Assembly (NCBI GenBank): GCA_014192625.1 | Contig: BJHM01000016.1 | Span: 1-64,000 of the forward strand | DNA: 64,000 nt | Source: Planctomycetota bacterium | Lineage (GTDB): Bacteria; Planctomycetota; UBA1135; UBA2386 | Direction of reading: 5' to 3' | The notes under the pieces: generated by a model | The model's database searches: none | Seen by the model: the letters and a program-made list of their open reading frames with translations, nothing else | Told to the model about the DNA's origin: nothing | In this document: positions 36,403 through 47,128 of the stretch, piece by piece | Layout: the number at the start of each line of letters is the position of its first letter | Position numbering within the stretch: position 1 is the first letter of the stretch | Translations under genes and position numbers: made by a program

Positions 36403-36457
36403 GCCGCCGGTTTGCCCAATACCGCCGGTTTGCCCAATACCGCCGGTTTGCCCCAAT
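36403..36457. repeat. 18-base tandem repeat, three copies, in a spacer
   Basis: The 18-base unit RCCGCCGGTTTGCCCAAT occurs at 36403-36420, 36421-36438 and 36439-36457 (the last with one extra C). A partial half-unit GCCGGTTTG follows at 36458, and then GATTGCGCGGT occurs twice (36466-36476 and 36477-36487). It lies in the 278-base spacer between htrA and the secreted-protein gene. The frame would encode IGQTGG repeats but is not part of the chosen CDS. Confidence 0.75.
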
Positions 36458-36515
36458 GCCGGTTTGATTGCGCGGTGATTGCGCGGTGCGATCGGCCACG
36501 GCAGTGGCGCACAGA

Positions 36516-37688
36516 CTACGGCTTGCTCTTGCCGAGCACTACGCGGATGGTCAAAAGCTTTGGTGCCCCGGGCATGCCGCGCACCACCAACACCTCGACA
36601 GTGTCAAAGCCCTGCTTGCCGCGCAGCGCATTGCCGAGCTCGTCGAAGCTACGCACGTGGACCTTGTCGATTGCGACGATCACATCGCCCCATGTTTCCG
36701 GCCGGCCCCGTTCGTCGAACGAGAACGGAATCAGGCCAGCGGTAGCAGCGCCAAATCCCTTGCGCAGATCGGTAAAGATCGCGCCATAGCGGAAGCCGTT
36801 CACTTCGACGGGGCACGAGCGATAGGACGAATCGTTGCTGACGCCGAGTACGGGGCTGCTGGCTAACTGCGCTTCCGCGCTGGTGGCTGCGCCGAGTAGT
36901 TGCGGGATGACCTCATTGACGGTGTCCACGGGCACGGCAAAGCCGATGCCGATGCTTGCACCGCTCGGTGAGTAGATCGCGGTGGTGACGCCGATGAGCC
37001 TTCCTTCGCTGTCGAGCAATGGGCCACCGGAGTTGCCGGGATTGATCGCGGCATCAACTTGGATCAGCCCGGAGAGCTGTTTGCTTTCCCTGGTAGCAAT
37101 GCTGCGATTGAGTGCGCTGACGATGCCTGTTGTCATCGTCTGATCGAAGCCGAACGGGTTGCCGATCGCGATTGCGGTTTGGCCGACGCGGAGATCCTTT
37201 GATGAACCCAGCCTGATCGGGGTTAGCCCGCTGATGTCGCCCTGCAGTCGCAGCACCGCGAGGTCGTAGTCTGGCGTGCTGTTCACCACCTGCGCAGTGA
37301 ATGTGCGGTCGCCGAACGCAACGCGGACTCGTTGCGCATCCTTCACGACGTGGAAGTTGGTGACGACGGTGCCTTCTTCGTCCCACACAAAGCCGCTGCC
37401 AGTGCCTTCCTGTGTGCTAGCGCCGCCCCATCCATCGTTCACGATCGAGCGCGTGGTGATATGTGCAACCGACGGCGAGCAGCGTTCGAAAATCGAAATG
37501 AAAGTCTGCTCGAGTGGCGCTAGTGCGCCGCGCGGTGCGATCGGGCGCGGGTCAGCTTTGGCGGCGGCGTTGAACCAGCCGGATTGGCCAGCGAACAGCC
37601 ACAGCGCCATCACGAATGCCGCACCCGCGAGGAGCATCGGGATCGGCGAGGGTTTGCGCGTTTGAGGTAATGGCGAGTAAGAGGTCAT
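36516..37688 (-). CDS. HtrA/DegP-like serine protease with one PDZ domain
   Basis: The 390-residue product has a membrane anchor or uncleaved signal (about 18-37) and a trypsin-like domain with the full catalytic triad: His113 ('TNFHVV'), Asp142 ('DYDLAVL') and Ser220 ('NPGNSGGP'). A PDZ domain follows (about 285-380; 'YRSCPVEVNGFRYGAIF', 'GDVIVAIDKVHVRSFDELGNALRG'). This is the layout of DegS/HtrA proteases that sense or remove misfolded envelope proteins in the periplasm. It follows aceE by 28 bases on the same strand and is probably co-transcribed with it. Whether it cleaves an anti-sigma factor cannot be seen here. Confidence 0.9.
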   Translation of the reverse strand: MTSYSPLPQTRKPSPIPMLLAGAAFVMALWLFAGQSGWFNAAAKADPRPIAPRGALAPLEQTFISIFERCSPSVAHITTRSIVNDGWGGASTQEGTGSGFVWDEEGTVVTNFHVVKDAQRVRVAFGDRTFTAQVVNSTPDYDLAVLRLQGDISGLTPIRLGSSKDLRVGQTAIAIGNPFGFDQTMTTGIVSALNRSIATRESKQLSGLIQVDAAINPGNSGGPLLDSEGRLIGVTTAIYSPSGASIGIGFAVPVDTVNEVIPQLLGAATSAEAQLASSPVLGVSNDSSYRSCPVEVNGFRYGAIFTDLRKGFGAATAGLIPFSFDERGRPETWGDVIVAIDKVHVRSFDELGNALRGKQGFDTVEVLVVRGMPGAPKLLTIRVVLGKSKP

Positions 37689-37716
37689 GGGCGCAGGCTG
37701 TGAGACCGTCCTTCAA

Positions 37717-40515
37717 CTAAACTTTATCTGGCCAGAGTTCTTGCCAGGGTGTGGCACCGCTCGGCTGCGATTCGATGCGGGCGCGTGCCTGCGGATGTAG
37801 GTGCACGCGTTCGAGCGCGGTCTCGGCGAGCGCTTGGCCGCATGTTTCGACGATGCCTTCCGCGTGCAACCCGTGGTAGCGGAAGATGTGCGCTGGAGTC
37901 CCCGACTTGCTGAACTTGACCACTGCGCGCGGGATCTGTCGCACGCCAACAATCGAGCCAATGTTGTCGAGCAGGCCGACTTCGCCATCGTGCACGGAAA
38001 CCACCGGGATGCGACGGCCAGCGAGGTCGATGGCGTCGGCGATGTCGGGCGTTGGCTGTTGGCGCAGATGCAGCGTGCCGTCGACACCGAGCGTCTTGGT
38101 CAAGTGGTCAAAGCCATTCTTGCGGCCGAGTTCACCGCAGAGCAGGTCTGGCGAGGTGACGATGATCACGTTGGCGTAGATGCCACGATCGAGCAGTAAC
38201 TCGCACGCCTGTACCGCCTCCGGCACGAGCGCACCCATGACGAACAAGTGCACGACGTTTTCGCCGGGCTGGTAGCCGCGGTAGCCGCGCCAATCGATCA
38301 GGTAGTAGCCGCCTTGCAGCGCATGGGCCTTTACGGATGCGAGGATCGGCGCATCCTTCTGATGCGGAACTTCGGCTTCCAGCAAGCCGCCATCCGTTGC
38401 GTTTATGCCAAGCAGTGCGCCGTCGGGCATCTCAAGCTTGAAGGTCGCCTGGCGGCGCAGCCACTTCAGTAGCAAGTCCTGATGCAAGGCGCGCGTCACG
38501 GCGCGGACCAACACCCCGCAGCGGCCCTTGTTGTCATTGGTGAAGTGGCGGCGAATCGCATCGCACAGTAGCCACTCCATCTCGATCGCAAACGCTGGCT
38601 CCCAAGTGATCAGGTTTGGGATTTGGATGTCGCTCTTCCAGCTGTGCTGCGCGCCTTCGGGGGCAAGGGTCACCCCGCTCGGCGTGCCCACCAGAATGAA
38701 CGAACTGTTCCAGTAGAGATCGTAGTACAGCTGATCGAGCGCGCGTTTGATGAAGAAGTCGTAGACCGTCATCATCGGCAGGAATGGGATGCCAGTGATG
38801 CGCCCCATTTTGCCGAAGCTGCCGACCGCAGACATGCAGTTTGCTTCGGCGATCTCGAAGCGGATATGGCGCGTCCAAGCCTCGTCGGTGGGGGCCAACT
38901 CGGGCCGCAGTCGCTCGCTCAGTTCGAGCTTCGACTCCCAGTTCTGCTCGTGGCGCGGGCCGAAGATTTTCTCATCCATCGCAGGGTTCATGTTGGTGCT
39001 GGTGCCAACATCGGGCGCCATCGTCATCATCAGATCCGCGATTGGACTCCAGCGACTCTCCTCGGGCGTGGGGGCGCGGCCGGCTTTGTGTGCGCGGCCA
39101 GCGCGTTGCAACTCATCGAACACGCCGATGCGCACCAGCTTGGCCGCGAGCTGGCCCCACATCCATTGCGTGTGGGTGACCGGCGAGAGCTTGAGGTTGA
39201 TGTCGAGTGCTGCTGGCACGCCGCCTTGCTCGGCGATGGATTGTTCGACGCGGGTGCGATTGGCTTGCGATTGCGCTTCGAGTGCCTCGATGCAAAGGCG
39301 CACGATCTGACCACGCTGCGAGGCGTAGCGTGCCGCATCCAGGTTTTCCGGCAAACGCTGGAAGGGGCGTTCCAGCGTGAGGCCCTCGGCGGCGAGGATG
39401 GCTGCTACTTCGTCGTCGGCGGGCAGCGCCGAGTGGTTGCCGTTGGCGGCGACGCAACGCAGGCCGCGGCCCTTGATCGTGTGCGCGATGATCAGCGACG
39501 GAGTGCTCTTTTTGCGCCTGCTATGTTCGAAGGCGGCGAGGATCGCTGCGTGATCGTGACCGCCGACATCATAGAACAGTCGCACCACCGCCGCGTCGTC
39601 GAGTGACTCGATCAGCTGCTTGCAACTAGCGTCCGCCTGTAGCACCGCGGTGCGCATCTGTGCTGCGTCGCACTTCCAGACCAGTGCCTGGAAGTGGTAA
39701 TCCGACAGCTGCCGTTCGAACACCACGCGCAATTTGTCGCCGCCTTTTTGCGCGAACACTGCTTCGCGGAAACTGCCATGGCGCAACTGGATCACTTCCC
39801 AGCCGTTGGCGATCGCGGTGCCTTCGATACGATCGGCGTCGGTGCCGTGCAGGCCGCGGTTGTTGGGAATGCGCGTGCCGTCGAGGTTCTGGCGGTTGTA
39901 GTCGACGATCCAAGTGATGTTGCCAAGCTCGCGTTCGGCGACCTCGGGTAACACTTCGAGCAGCGAGCCTTCGCGGAACTCGCTGTCGCCCATCATGCAC
40001 CAGAAATGTGGCTCGTCGACGTCCCAGCCGTGCTGGCGCGCGTAGCGGTATGCGAGCGCAAGGTAGACTGCAGCTACTGGCGGGATGCCGACTGAGCCGG
40101 ATGGCAGGAAGCGCCACTGATCCGGGTCGCTCTCGGCGTGGTAACTCTGAAACACCGGCGCGCCGTCTTGCGAGAAGCTACGTAACCGATGCATCACAGC
40201 TTCAGCTTCGCTCTCGGTAAACCAGCGGCCGTCTTGGTGCCGAAACAAGCCCATCGCATGGTTCAAGCAGTGGTCCACCGGCGACGCATGCGGCTTGCAG
40301 CAGACGAAGTCGCCCGGCTCGCGGACCATCAGGTGCAGCACCGAGAGGAAGTCGAGGCTGGATGCGCATGCCGCCGGATGGCCACCAACCTTTGGGTCGG
40401 TCTTGTCCGCGTCTTCGCGATTGTTGGCGATGTGGATCATCGCCACCATGTGGGCAAAGGCGCGGCGGGTAAGGCGCTGAACAATAGAAAAGTCGGTCTT
40501 TGCGACAGGCGGCAT
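37717..40515 (-). CDS. aceE: Pyruvate dehydrogenase E1 component, AceE type
   Basis: The 932-residue product is of the homodimeric AceE type, which decarboxylates pyruvate with thiamine diphosphate. It has a 'KPHASP' histidine loop (74-79) like the AceE 'GHISP', a TPP motif beginning GDSE (176-179; the usual form is GDGE) and ending 'DYNRQN' (205-210), and a C-terminal transketolase-type domain. E2 and E3 are not in the window. I use the ATG at 40515. A related alternative is another TPP-dependent dehydrogenase whose substrate differs. The gene is divergent from an unknown secreted protein, with 274 bases between starts. Confidence 0.8.
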   Translation of the reverse strand: MPPVAKTDFSIVQRLTRRAFAHMVAMIHIANNREDADKTDPKVGGHPAACASSLDFLSVLHLMVREPGDFVCCKPHASPVDHCLNHAMGLFRHQDGRWFTESEAEAVMHRLRSFSQDGAPVFQSYHAESDPDQWRFLPSGSVGIPPVAAVYLALAYRYARQHGWDVDEPHFWCMMGDSEFREGSLLEVLPEVAERELGNITWIVDYNRQNLDGTRIPNNRGLHGTDADRIEGTAIANGWEVIQLRHGSFREAVFAQKGGDKLRVVFERQLSDYHFQALVWKCDAAQMRTAVLQADASCKQLIESLDDAAVVRLFYDVGGHDHAAILAAFEHSRRKKSTPSLIIAHTIKGRGLRCVAANGNHSALPADDEVAAILAAEGLTLERPFQRLPENLDAARYASQRGQIVRLCIEALEAQSQANRTRVEQSIAEQGGVPAALDINLKLSPVTHTQWMWGQLAAKLVRIGVFDELQRAGRAHKAGRAPTPEESRWSPIADLMMTMAPDVGTSTNMNPAMDEKIFGPRHEQNWESKLELSERLRPELAPTDEAWTRHIRFEIAEANCMSAVGSFGKMGRITGIPFLPMMTVYDFFIKRALDQLYYDLYWNSSFILVGTPSGVTLAPEGAQHSWKSDIQIPNLITWEPAFAIEMEWLLCDAIRRHFTNDNKGRCGVLVRAVTRALHQDLLLKWLRRQATFKLEMPDGALLGINATDGGLLEAEVPHQKDAPILASVKAHALQGGYYLIDWRGYRGYQPGENVVHLFVMGALVPEAVQACELLLDRGIYANVIIVTSPDLLCGELGRKNGFDHLTKTLGVDGTLHLRQQPTPDIADAIDLAGRRIPVVSVHDGEVGLLDNIGSIVGVRQIPRAVVKFSKSGTPAHIFRYHGLHAEGIVETCGQALAETALERVHLHPQARARIESQPSGATPWQELWPDKV

Positions 40516-40789
40516 GCGAAGTGAGGCGCTTCGGTGTGGATGATGCCCGAACAAATCGGGCTGGGCAGGTTATTACCTGGCGCGCTTGGGTGCCAGATCT
40601 GGGCCGCTCAGACTTGCGTAATCTCTACCGCTGCGGCGCAATTTCCATGCAACCCGGATCGATCATTCGTGGCGTAACAACAACGCCACACCGATCGGCT
40701 ACGGTGGGGGCAGCACGGCTTATTGCGTCCAAGTCGTGCGCGTATGCGAACTCCGCTACGGCACTTTTTTGCTGGGTAAGACCTTGCTG
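40516..40789. promoter_or_regulatory. Divergent intergenic region between aceE and a secreted-protein gene
   Basis: This 274-base spacer must contain the promoters of two divergent genes. I see no clear -10/-35 pair, no repeat and no long hairpin in it. No coding frame looks real. Confidence 0.3.
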
Positions 40790-41896
40790 ATGTTCCGATT
40801 CCATTCGATCTGTGCAGCGATCCTGATGCCGCTGGTTGGCCCGCTGTCATGCGCCTTTTCGCAGGTGCCTGCTAGTGTTTTGGCCGCCGCCGCCGCCTTC
40901 GGGAAGCGGCCTTTAAGCGAGCAGGATGCACTGGTTTTGCGCCTTCAACAACAGCTCCAAAACAGTCCTGATGCGTGGCTCAAAGCGTTGCTTTTGGTGA
41001 GCGCGGACGCGGCCAAGGCCAGCACTTCGCGCATGAGTTCGTTGCCGCCGCGCGATTCGGGCAAGAAGGCGATCAAGCTCGGGGCGCAGGTCGATGACGG
41101 GCTGCCACACGATGCGGTCTATGTTTTTGGCCAAGGGGTGATCGATGGGCTAGAGGCAACTGGCAAACCGCAGCAGGCCGCGGTGCAGAAAGCGCGAGTG
41201 ACGGCCGCGTTGCTCGGGGTGGTTCCATCGGTGGATCGCGCGGTGGCTTCGCTTTTGCGGCAGCTCGACGTGGACTCGACCGCGGATCGCTTCGCCGCGT
41301 TCTTGACGAGCTGGCGCAACGGTACCGAGTCGTTCTATGAGGCCCTGCAGCGCACCGCTGGCACCAAGGACAGCGTGTTTTTCTACGACGTCATGCTAGG
41401 TGACTTCACGTCGCAGTTTGTGAAGGGCAAGGACGCGGCTGGCAAAAAAGGCCTGCAGGCGGCGCATGATGCGTTGCACGAAGCGTTCCTTTCGTATCGC
41501 CAATACCGCGCTTTTCGCGAGGCCGTGGCGTGGTCGCTGGTGTTGCCGCCGGAGCGAATGCTGCCGACCTGGCTTTCGCGTTACGAGGCACAAGCACAAG
41601 GATCGTACTCGCTGCGCGAGCAGGTTGTGATGATGCTAGCGACCGTGGACTATGACCCGCGCAAGGTGGTCGAGATGGTGGTGCAGTCTGCGCCGCAGTT
41701 GCCGGTGCCGTTGTGGGACAAGGGCTACGATCCGTATCCGAGCTGGAATCTGACCTTCCAAGGTGCACAGGCCAAGATGATCGAAGTGGCAGGAAATACC
41801 GACGACTACCTCGTGAACGCGAAGGCCGCGATGGCGCAGTGTGCCGAGCGGGTAAAGAGCGCGGTCAACGCGGCGGAGCATCCAGGCAAGCCGTAG
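40790..41896 (+). CDS. Secreted protein of unknown function
   Basis: The 368-residue product has a signal peptide (MFRFHSICAAILMPLVGPLSCAFSQ). The mature part is mainly helical and contains 'AAAAFGKRPLSEQDALVLRLQQQL', 'DGLPHDAVYVFGQGVIDGLEATGK' and 'LPPERMLPTWLSRYEAQAQGSYSLREQVVMML'. No metal or catalytic motif is obvious and I cannot name the family. The Cys in the signal region is not a lipobox. ATG 40790 is used because it opens the signal peptide. It is followed by gltP 76 bases downstream and may be co-transcribed with it. Confidence 0.65.
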   Translation: MFRFHSICAAILMPLVGPLSCAFSQVPASVLAAAAAFGKRPLSEQDALVLRLQQQLQNSPDAWLKALLLVSADAAKASTSRMSSLPPRDSGKKAIKLGAQVDDGLPHDAVYVFGQGVIDGLEATGKPQQAAVQKARVTAALLGVVPSVDRAVASLLRQLDVDSTADRFAAFLTSWRNGTESFYEALQRTAGTKDSVFFYDVMLGDFTSQFVKGKDAAGKKGLQAAHDALHEAFLSYRQYRAFREAVAWSLVLPPERMLPTWLSRYEAQAQGSYSLREQVVMMLATVDYDPRKVVEMVVQSAPQLPVPLWDKGYDPYPSWNLTFQGAQAKMIEVAGNTDDYLVNAKAAMAQCAERVKSAVNAAEHPGKP

Positions 41897-41972
41897 CAAG
41901 CAGCGCGAGGCCGGCGGTGAGGCTTGTCAGTAGCGTTGCAATCGAGCCCGCCATCGCCGAACTTGCTCGGCG

Positions 41973-43202
41973 ATGCGCCTCTCACAGACGAACCTGATCC
42001 TGCTCGGCCTGGTTTTGGGAGTCTGCATTGGCGCGATGATTCACAGCGCCGGCAGCAATCCTGAGGTGCTGGCGTGGCTGTCGTTGCCGGGCAAGCTGTT
42101 CCTCAACTTGATCAAGTGCATCGTTGCGCCGCTGGTGTTCACGATGCTGGTGGTCGGCATCGGCGGAGCCAGCGATCTGCACTCGGTTGGTCGCATGGGG
42201 CTACGCACGATGAGTTACTTTCTCGTCGTGACTTCGCTGGCGTTGCTGGTGGGCCTTGCTGCCGTCAATCTGACGCATCCAGGGGTCGGCGTGAATCTGC
42301 CGGCCGAGGTCGATGAAGGCGTGCGCTTGATCTCCGCGAGCGCAAAGAAGCTCACGCCGCAGCAGCACATTCTCAACATCGTGCCGACCAGCATCGTCAA
42401 GGCCGCCGCTGAAAACGAGGTGCTGCAGCTGGTCGTCTTTAGTCTGATGTTTGCAGTCGCAGTGCTGAAGCTCGGTGCAAAGGGCAAGCCCGTGATCGTG
42501 CTGTGTCAGTCGATCGCCGACGCGATGTTTATATTTACCGGCTTCGTGATGAAGCTAGCCCCGCTGGCGGTTTGCACCGCGATCGCCGAGACCGTGGGCC
42601 GCAGTGGCTTTGGCGTGCTCGGCAACCTCGCGGTCCTCGTCGGCACGCTCTACGGCGCACTGATTGCGTTTTTCCTGCTGGTGCTGTTGCCGATCGCTCT
42701 GTGGATCAAGCTGCCGTTCCGGCGGTTCTTCTCGCTGGTGCGTGAACCGGCGCTGCTGGCCTTTACTACGACCTCAAGCGAGTCGGCACTGCCAATGGCG
42801 TTGGAAAACATGGAGCGGCTTGGCGTGCCGCGCCGCGTGGTGAGCTTTGTGCTGCCGCTCGGCTATTCGTTCAACCTAGATGGCAGCACGCTGTATCTGT
42901 CGCTTGCGGCGGTGTTCGTTGCGCAGGCTGCCGGCCATTCGCTGACCTTGGGGGAGCAGCTAATGATGGTGGCCGTCCTTCTGTTATCCAGCAAAGGCAT
43001 TGCCGCTGTGCCGCGTGCGTCGTTGGTCGTGCTCGCTGGCACGCTGAGTTCTTTTGATTTGCCGTTGTCCGGCATCACGCTGATTCTCGGCGTCGACGTC
43101 GTGATGGACATGGCCCGCACCGCCACCAACTTGATTGGCAACTGCTTTGCCAGTGTCGTCGTTGCCCGCTGGGAAGGCGTGTTTGAAGAACGCACAGACT
43201 AG
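41973..43202 (+). CDS. Sodium:dicarboxylate/amino-acid symporter (DAACS family)
   Basis: The 409-residue product has eight or so membrane helices and the two re-entrant hairpin signatures of the GltP/DctA family. One is 'TTSSESALP' (near residue 268), close to the family's serine-rich 'SSSEATLP'. The later 'LGYSFNLDGSTLY' and 'DMARTATN' blocks match the Na+/substrate site. It imports glutamate, aspartate or C4-dicarboxylates in exchange for the sodium gradient. Substrate is not decidable by eye. A perfect seven-base hairpin follows 14 bases after the stop. Confidence 0.9.
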   Translation: MRLSQTNLILLGLVLGVCIGAMIHSAGSNPEVLAWLSLPGKLFLNLIKCIVAPLVFTMLVVGIGGASDLHSVGRMGLRTMSYFLVVTSLALLVGLAAVNLTHPGVGVNLPAEVDEGVRLISASAKKLTPQQHILNIVPTSIVKAAAENEVLQLVVFSLMFAVAVLKLGAKGKPVIVLCQSIADAMFIFTGFVMKLAPLAVCTAIAETVGRSGFGVLGNLAVLVGTLYGALIAFFLLVLLPIALWIKLPFRRFFSLVREPALLAFTTTSSESALPMALENMERLGVPRRVVSFVLPLGYSFNLDGSTLYLSLAAVFVAQAAGHSLTLGEQLMMVAVLLLSSKGIAAVPRASLVVLAGTLSSFDLPLSGITLILGVDVVMDMARTATNLIGNCFASVVVARWEGVFEERTD

Positions 43203-43216
43203 TTGAGTCATGTGTT

Positions 43217-43234
43217 GCCTGATTGGCATCAGGC
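43217..43234 (+). terminator. Hairpin after the symporter gene
   Basis: GCCTGAT (43217-43223) and ATCAGGC (43228-43234) form a perfect seven-base stem with loop TGGC, 14 bases past the stop. A smaller hairpin GCAC-TTA-GTGC follows. There is no T-run, so this is only a candidate terminator. Confidence 0.4.
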
Positions 43235-43294
43235 CTCGCACTTAGTGCACGCGTCACATTCGGCCGCGGAGCGCATTGGCGCTCGAAACCAAGG

Positions 43295-43403
43295 CAGTAT
43301 CGCTACTCGCAGTATCGCAGCTCGAAGTGCCGCAGCTCTCAGTATCGCTACTCGCAGTATCGCCGCTCAAAGTGCCGCCTGAAACTAGGCCGCCTGAAAC
43401 TAG
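43295..43403. repeat. 15-base tandem repeat with a 45-base higher-order period
   Basis: Seven consecutive 15-base units fill 43295-43403. Units one and four are identical (CAGTATCGCTACTCG); units two and five are near-copies; units three and six begin AAGTGCCGC, giving a 45-base higher-order repeat. The last two steps are two exact copies of GCCGCCTGAAACTAG (43374-43388 and 43389-43403). It lies between two convergent genes. One frame would read as pentapeptide repeats, but no start or family supports a gene. Confidence 0.8.
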
Positions 43404-43490
43404 CGCGGCTTACTTCATGCTGGCGTGCAGTTCAGCAGGACACCGGACATGTGCTGCAAGTGCAGCGCATGCCCGGCACCCTGATGCGGA

Positions 43491-43892
43491 CTACCAGCGG
43501 TCGCGTCCGCCGCCACCGCCGCCACCACCACCGCCGCCGCCGCCGCCGCGGCGATCACCGCCGAAGCCGCCGCGACCGCCGCCGCCGCCGCCGCCACCAC
43601 CACCAAAGCCGCCACCACCACCGCCGCCGCCACTGCGGGGCTTGCGATCTTCAGCTTCGTTGACGCGGAGTGCGCGGCCATCGAGCTGCGCGCCGTTCAT
43701 CGACTGAATCGCGGTTGCCGCATCGGCATCGTTTGCCATCTCGACGAACGCGAAACCGCGCGAGCGGCCCGTGTCACGATCGAGCATGATGCTGCAGCTG
43801 GCGACCTGACGGCCGTCTGCGCCGAAGGCCTGTGCCAGGCTGTCTTCGGTTGTCTGGAATGAAAGATTGCCTACGTAGAGACGCTTACCCAT
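43491..43892 (-). CDS. RNA-binding RRM protein with glycine-rich tail
   Basis: The 133-residue product has a single RRM (about 3-82) with both RNP motifs: RNP2 'LYVGNL' (5-10) and RNP1 'RGFAFVEM'. The C-terminal 45 residues are almost all Gly with Arg and Phe (RGG-like), resembling cyanobacterial Rbp proteins that rise at low temperature. It probably binds single-stranded RNA in the cytoplasm. The Gly tail is encoded by strings of GGC/GGT codons, seen as CCG/CCACC runs on the plus strand. Upstream lies a leader of more than 300 bases, which could matter for temperature control but shows no clear motif. Confidence 0.92.
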   Translation of the reverse strand: MGKRLYVGNLSFQTTEDSLAQAFGADGRQVASCSIMLDRDTGRSRGFAFVEMANDADAATAIQSMNGAQLDGRALRVNEAEDRKPRSGGGGGGGGFGGGGGGGGGGRGGFGGDRRGGGGGGGGGGGGGGRDRW

Positions 43893-44214
43893 CGAACTAC
43901 CTCAGGAGTCCCGGAATCGCAGCGCGGTCAGCAAGAGCCAGACAGCGCTGGGCGCGGGACTTTCCAGTCGTCAGAATCCACAAGGAACGCAACCCCGCGT
44001 CGACTGCCCGCGGGGCTGGCAGGCTGCGAACAGGCAGCCATGAAACCGACTCGCATTCCGGAAACAACCGCAACACTACTTCGGCGCGGAAGAAGGTAGG
44101 TATGTCGGATGTGAACCGCAAGGATTCCCCAGATTCTGCACACAATCAACGCCGGCCGGTGGCCCCCTGCTGCGCCTGAAAGCCGGTATTTCGCTGCCTT
44201 GCGATGCAAGCCAA
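43893..44214 (-). other. Gene-free leader of the RRM gene
   Basis: Between the ABC-F 3' hairpin and the RRM start lie 322 bases with no believable gene. It contains several GC-rich inverted repeats such as CCCGCGGG. Long leaders occur in cold-shock RNA-binding genes, but I see no cold box or riboswitch core that I can name. Confidence 0.35.
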
Positions 44215-44236
44215 TGGCGGCATGGAAAGGCCGCCA
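44215..44236 (-). terminator. Hairpin just after the ABC-F gene
   Basis: TGGCGGC (44215-44221) and GCCGCCA (44230-44236) form a seven-base stem with an eight-base loop, 23 bases after the ABC-F stop. It lacks a T-run and is a candidate terminator only. Confidence 0.35.
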
Positions 44237-44259
44237 CAGTGACTCGGTTTGGCGGCGGG

Positions 44260-46185
<1,926 letters not shown>

Positions 46186-46323
46186 ACGGGGGCGAAGAGG
46201 TTACCGCGCTACACGCCGCAATGCGGCGGCAAAGAAAGATCATCAGCGGGTTGGTTTGGTCCCCGCCAAAGTGAGCGCGGGGAGCTTTTCTGTAGTTGGT
46301 CCTGCTGCGGTCGCCGCAGCCGC

Positions 46324-47034
46324 TTAGCCCAGCGCGGTGTAGATGCGATGGCAATCGTCGTGGTCGTCGATCGCATCGAGGAACTCACCAACGACCAGTT
46401 GCTGGTCTTCTGGTAGCGTCATTTTGTCTTTGGCGACGAATCCCATCTCCGACTGCGAGACCAACCAGCCGGCTTTCCGTAACGCCTTGGTCACCACGTC
46501 GAGATCACTGCGATCGGTGAAGAAGCGGGCCGAAGTAGTTGCTTCGTTGTCCGGGTCGAGCGGCTCGACGTTTTGCGCGCCAGCTTCGATCGCGGCGGTC
46601 TCGCGGTCGAGGCCGTGTTGCTCGTGCGTCGCTTCGATGATCCCGACCGGATCAAACAGGAACATCACCTTGGCACCGAACTGTCCATCCTTGAACAGCA
46701 ATCGAATATCCGGTGCCGTGCGGTTCCGGTTGTCCGTCATGCACTCGACGATCACCGGCACCTTAAATGGTGTCATGCCTTCGTAAGCGACCAACTCGTA
46801 GTTGATCGTGTCGCCGGCTGCTCCCGAAGCCTTCTTGATGGCGCGCGCGATCGTGTCGTTGGATACCGAGAACTTGCGCGCCGCCTCGACGGCAGCTTCG
46901 AGCCGCGCATTCATGTCCACGTCGGCCGGGCCGTTCTTGGCGGCCACGGTGATGTCGCGGACGAGCTTGGTGACAATCTTGGCGCGCCGGTTGGCGTTGA
47001 TATCACGATTCTTTTGCAGCCACTGACGACCCAT
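46324..47034 (-). CDS. yebC: YebC/PmpR family DNA-binding/translation regulator
   Basis: The 236-residue product begins MGRQWLQKNRD, close to the family's 'MAGHSKWANIKHRK' start, and has 'NARLEAAVEAARKFSVSNDTIARAIKKASG' and 'YELVAYEGMTPFKVPVIVECMTDNRNRT'. YebC proteins bind DNA or ribosomes; recent work links them to relief of polyproline stalling. The upstream in-frame extension is unrelated and excluded. The gene stands between the ABC-F and sulfatase genes, with 138 and 94 bases either side. Length is typical of the family. Confidence 0.92.
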   Translation of the reverse strand: MGRQWLQKNRDINANRRAKIVTKLVRDITVAAKNGPADVDMNARLEAAVEAARKFSVSNDTIARAIKKASGAAGDTINYELVAYEGMTPFKVPVIVECMTDNRNRTAPDIRLLFKDGQFGAKVMFLFDPVGIIEATHEQHGLDRETAAIEAGAQNVEPLDPDNEATTSARFFTDRSDLDVVTKALRKAGWLVSQSEMGFVAKDKMTLPEDQQLVVGEFLDAIDDHDDCHRIYTALG

Positions 47035-47128
47035 GGTGTGTTGCGCGGTGAGGAAGGTGTGGCGCAAAGGATCGCAGACGCGCTGCGTGCTGGCAACCGG
47101 GGAACTGCTGTGGAGACATGCTCCGGTA

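Noticed and set aside
36238-36456. N-terminal extension of the secreted protein with IGQTGG repeats
   Set aside because: The signal peptide starts at 36237. The extension would place about 70 charged or repeated residues before it, which would block export.
43276-43707. Plus-strand Pro-rich frame with pentapeptide-like repeats
   Set aside because: It is the complement of the Gly tail of the RRM gene plus the 15-base repeat. The RRM frame has clear RNP motifs, so this is a shadow.
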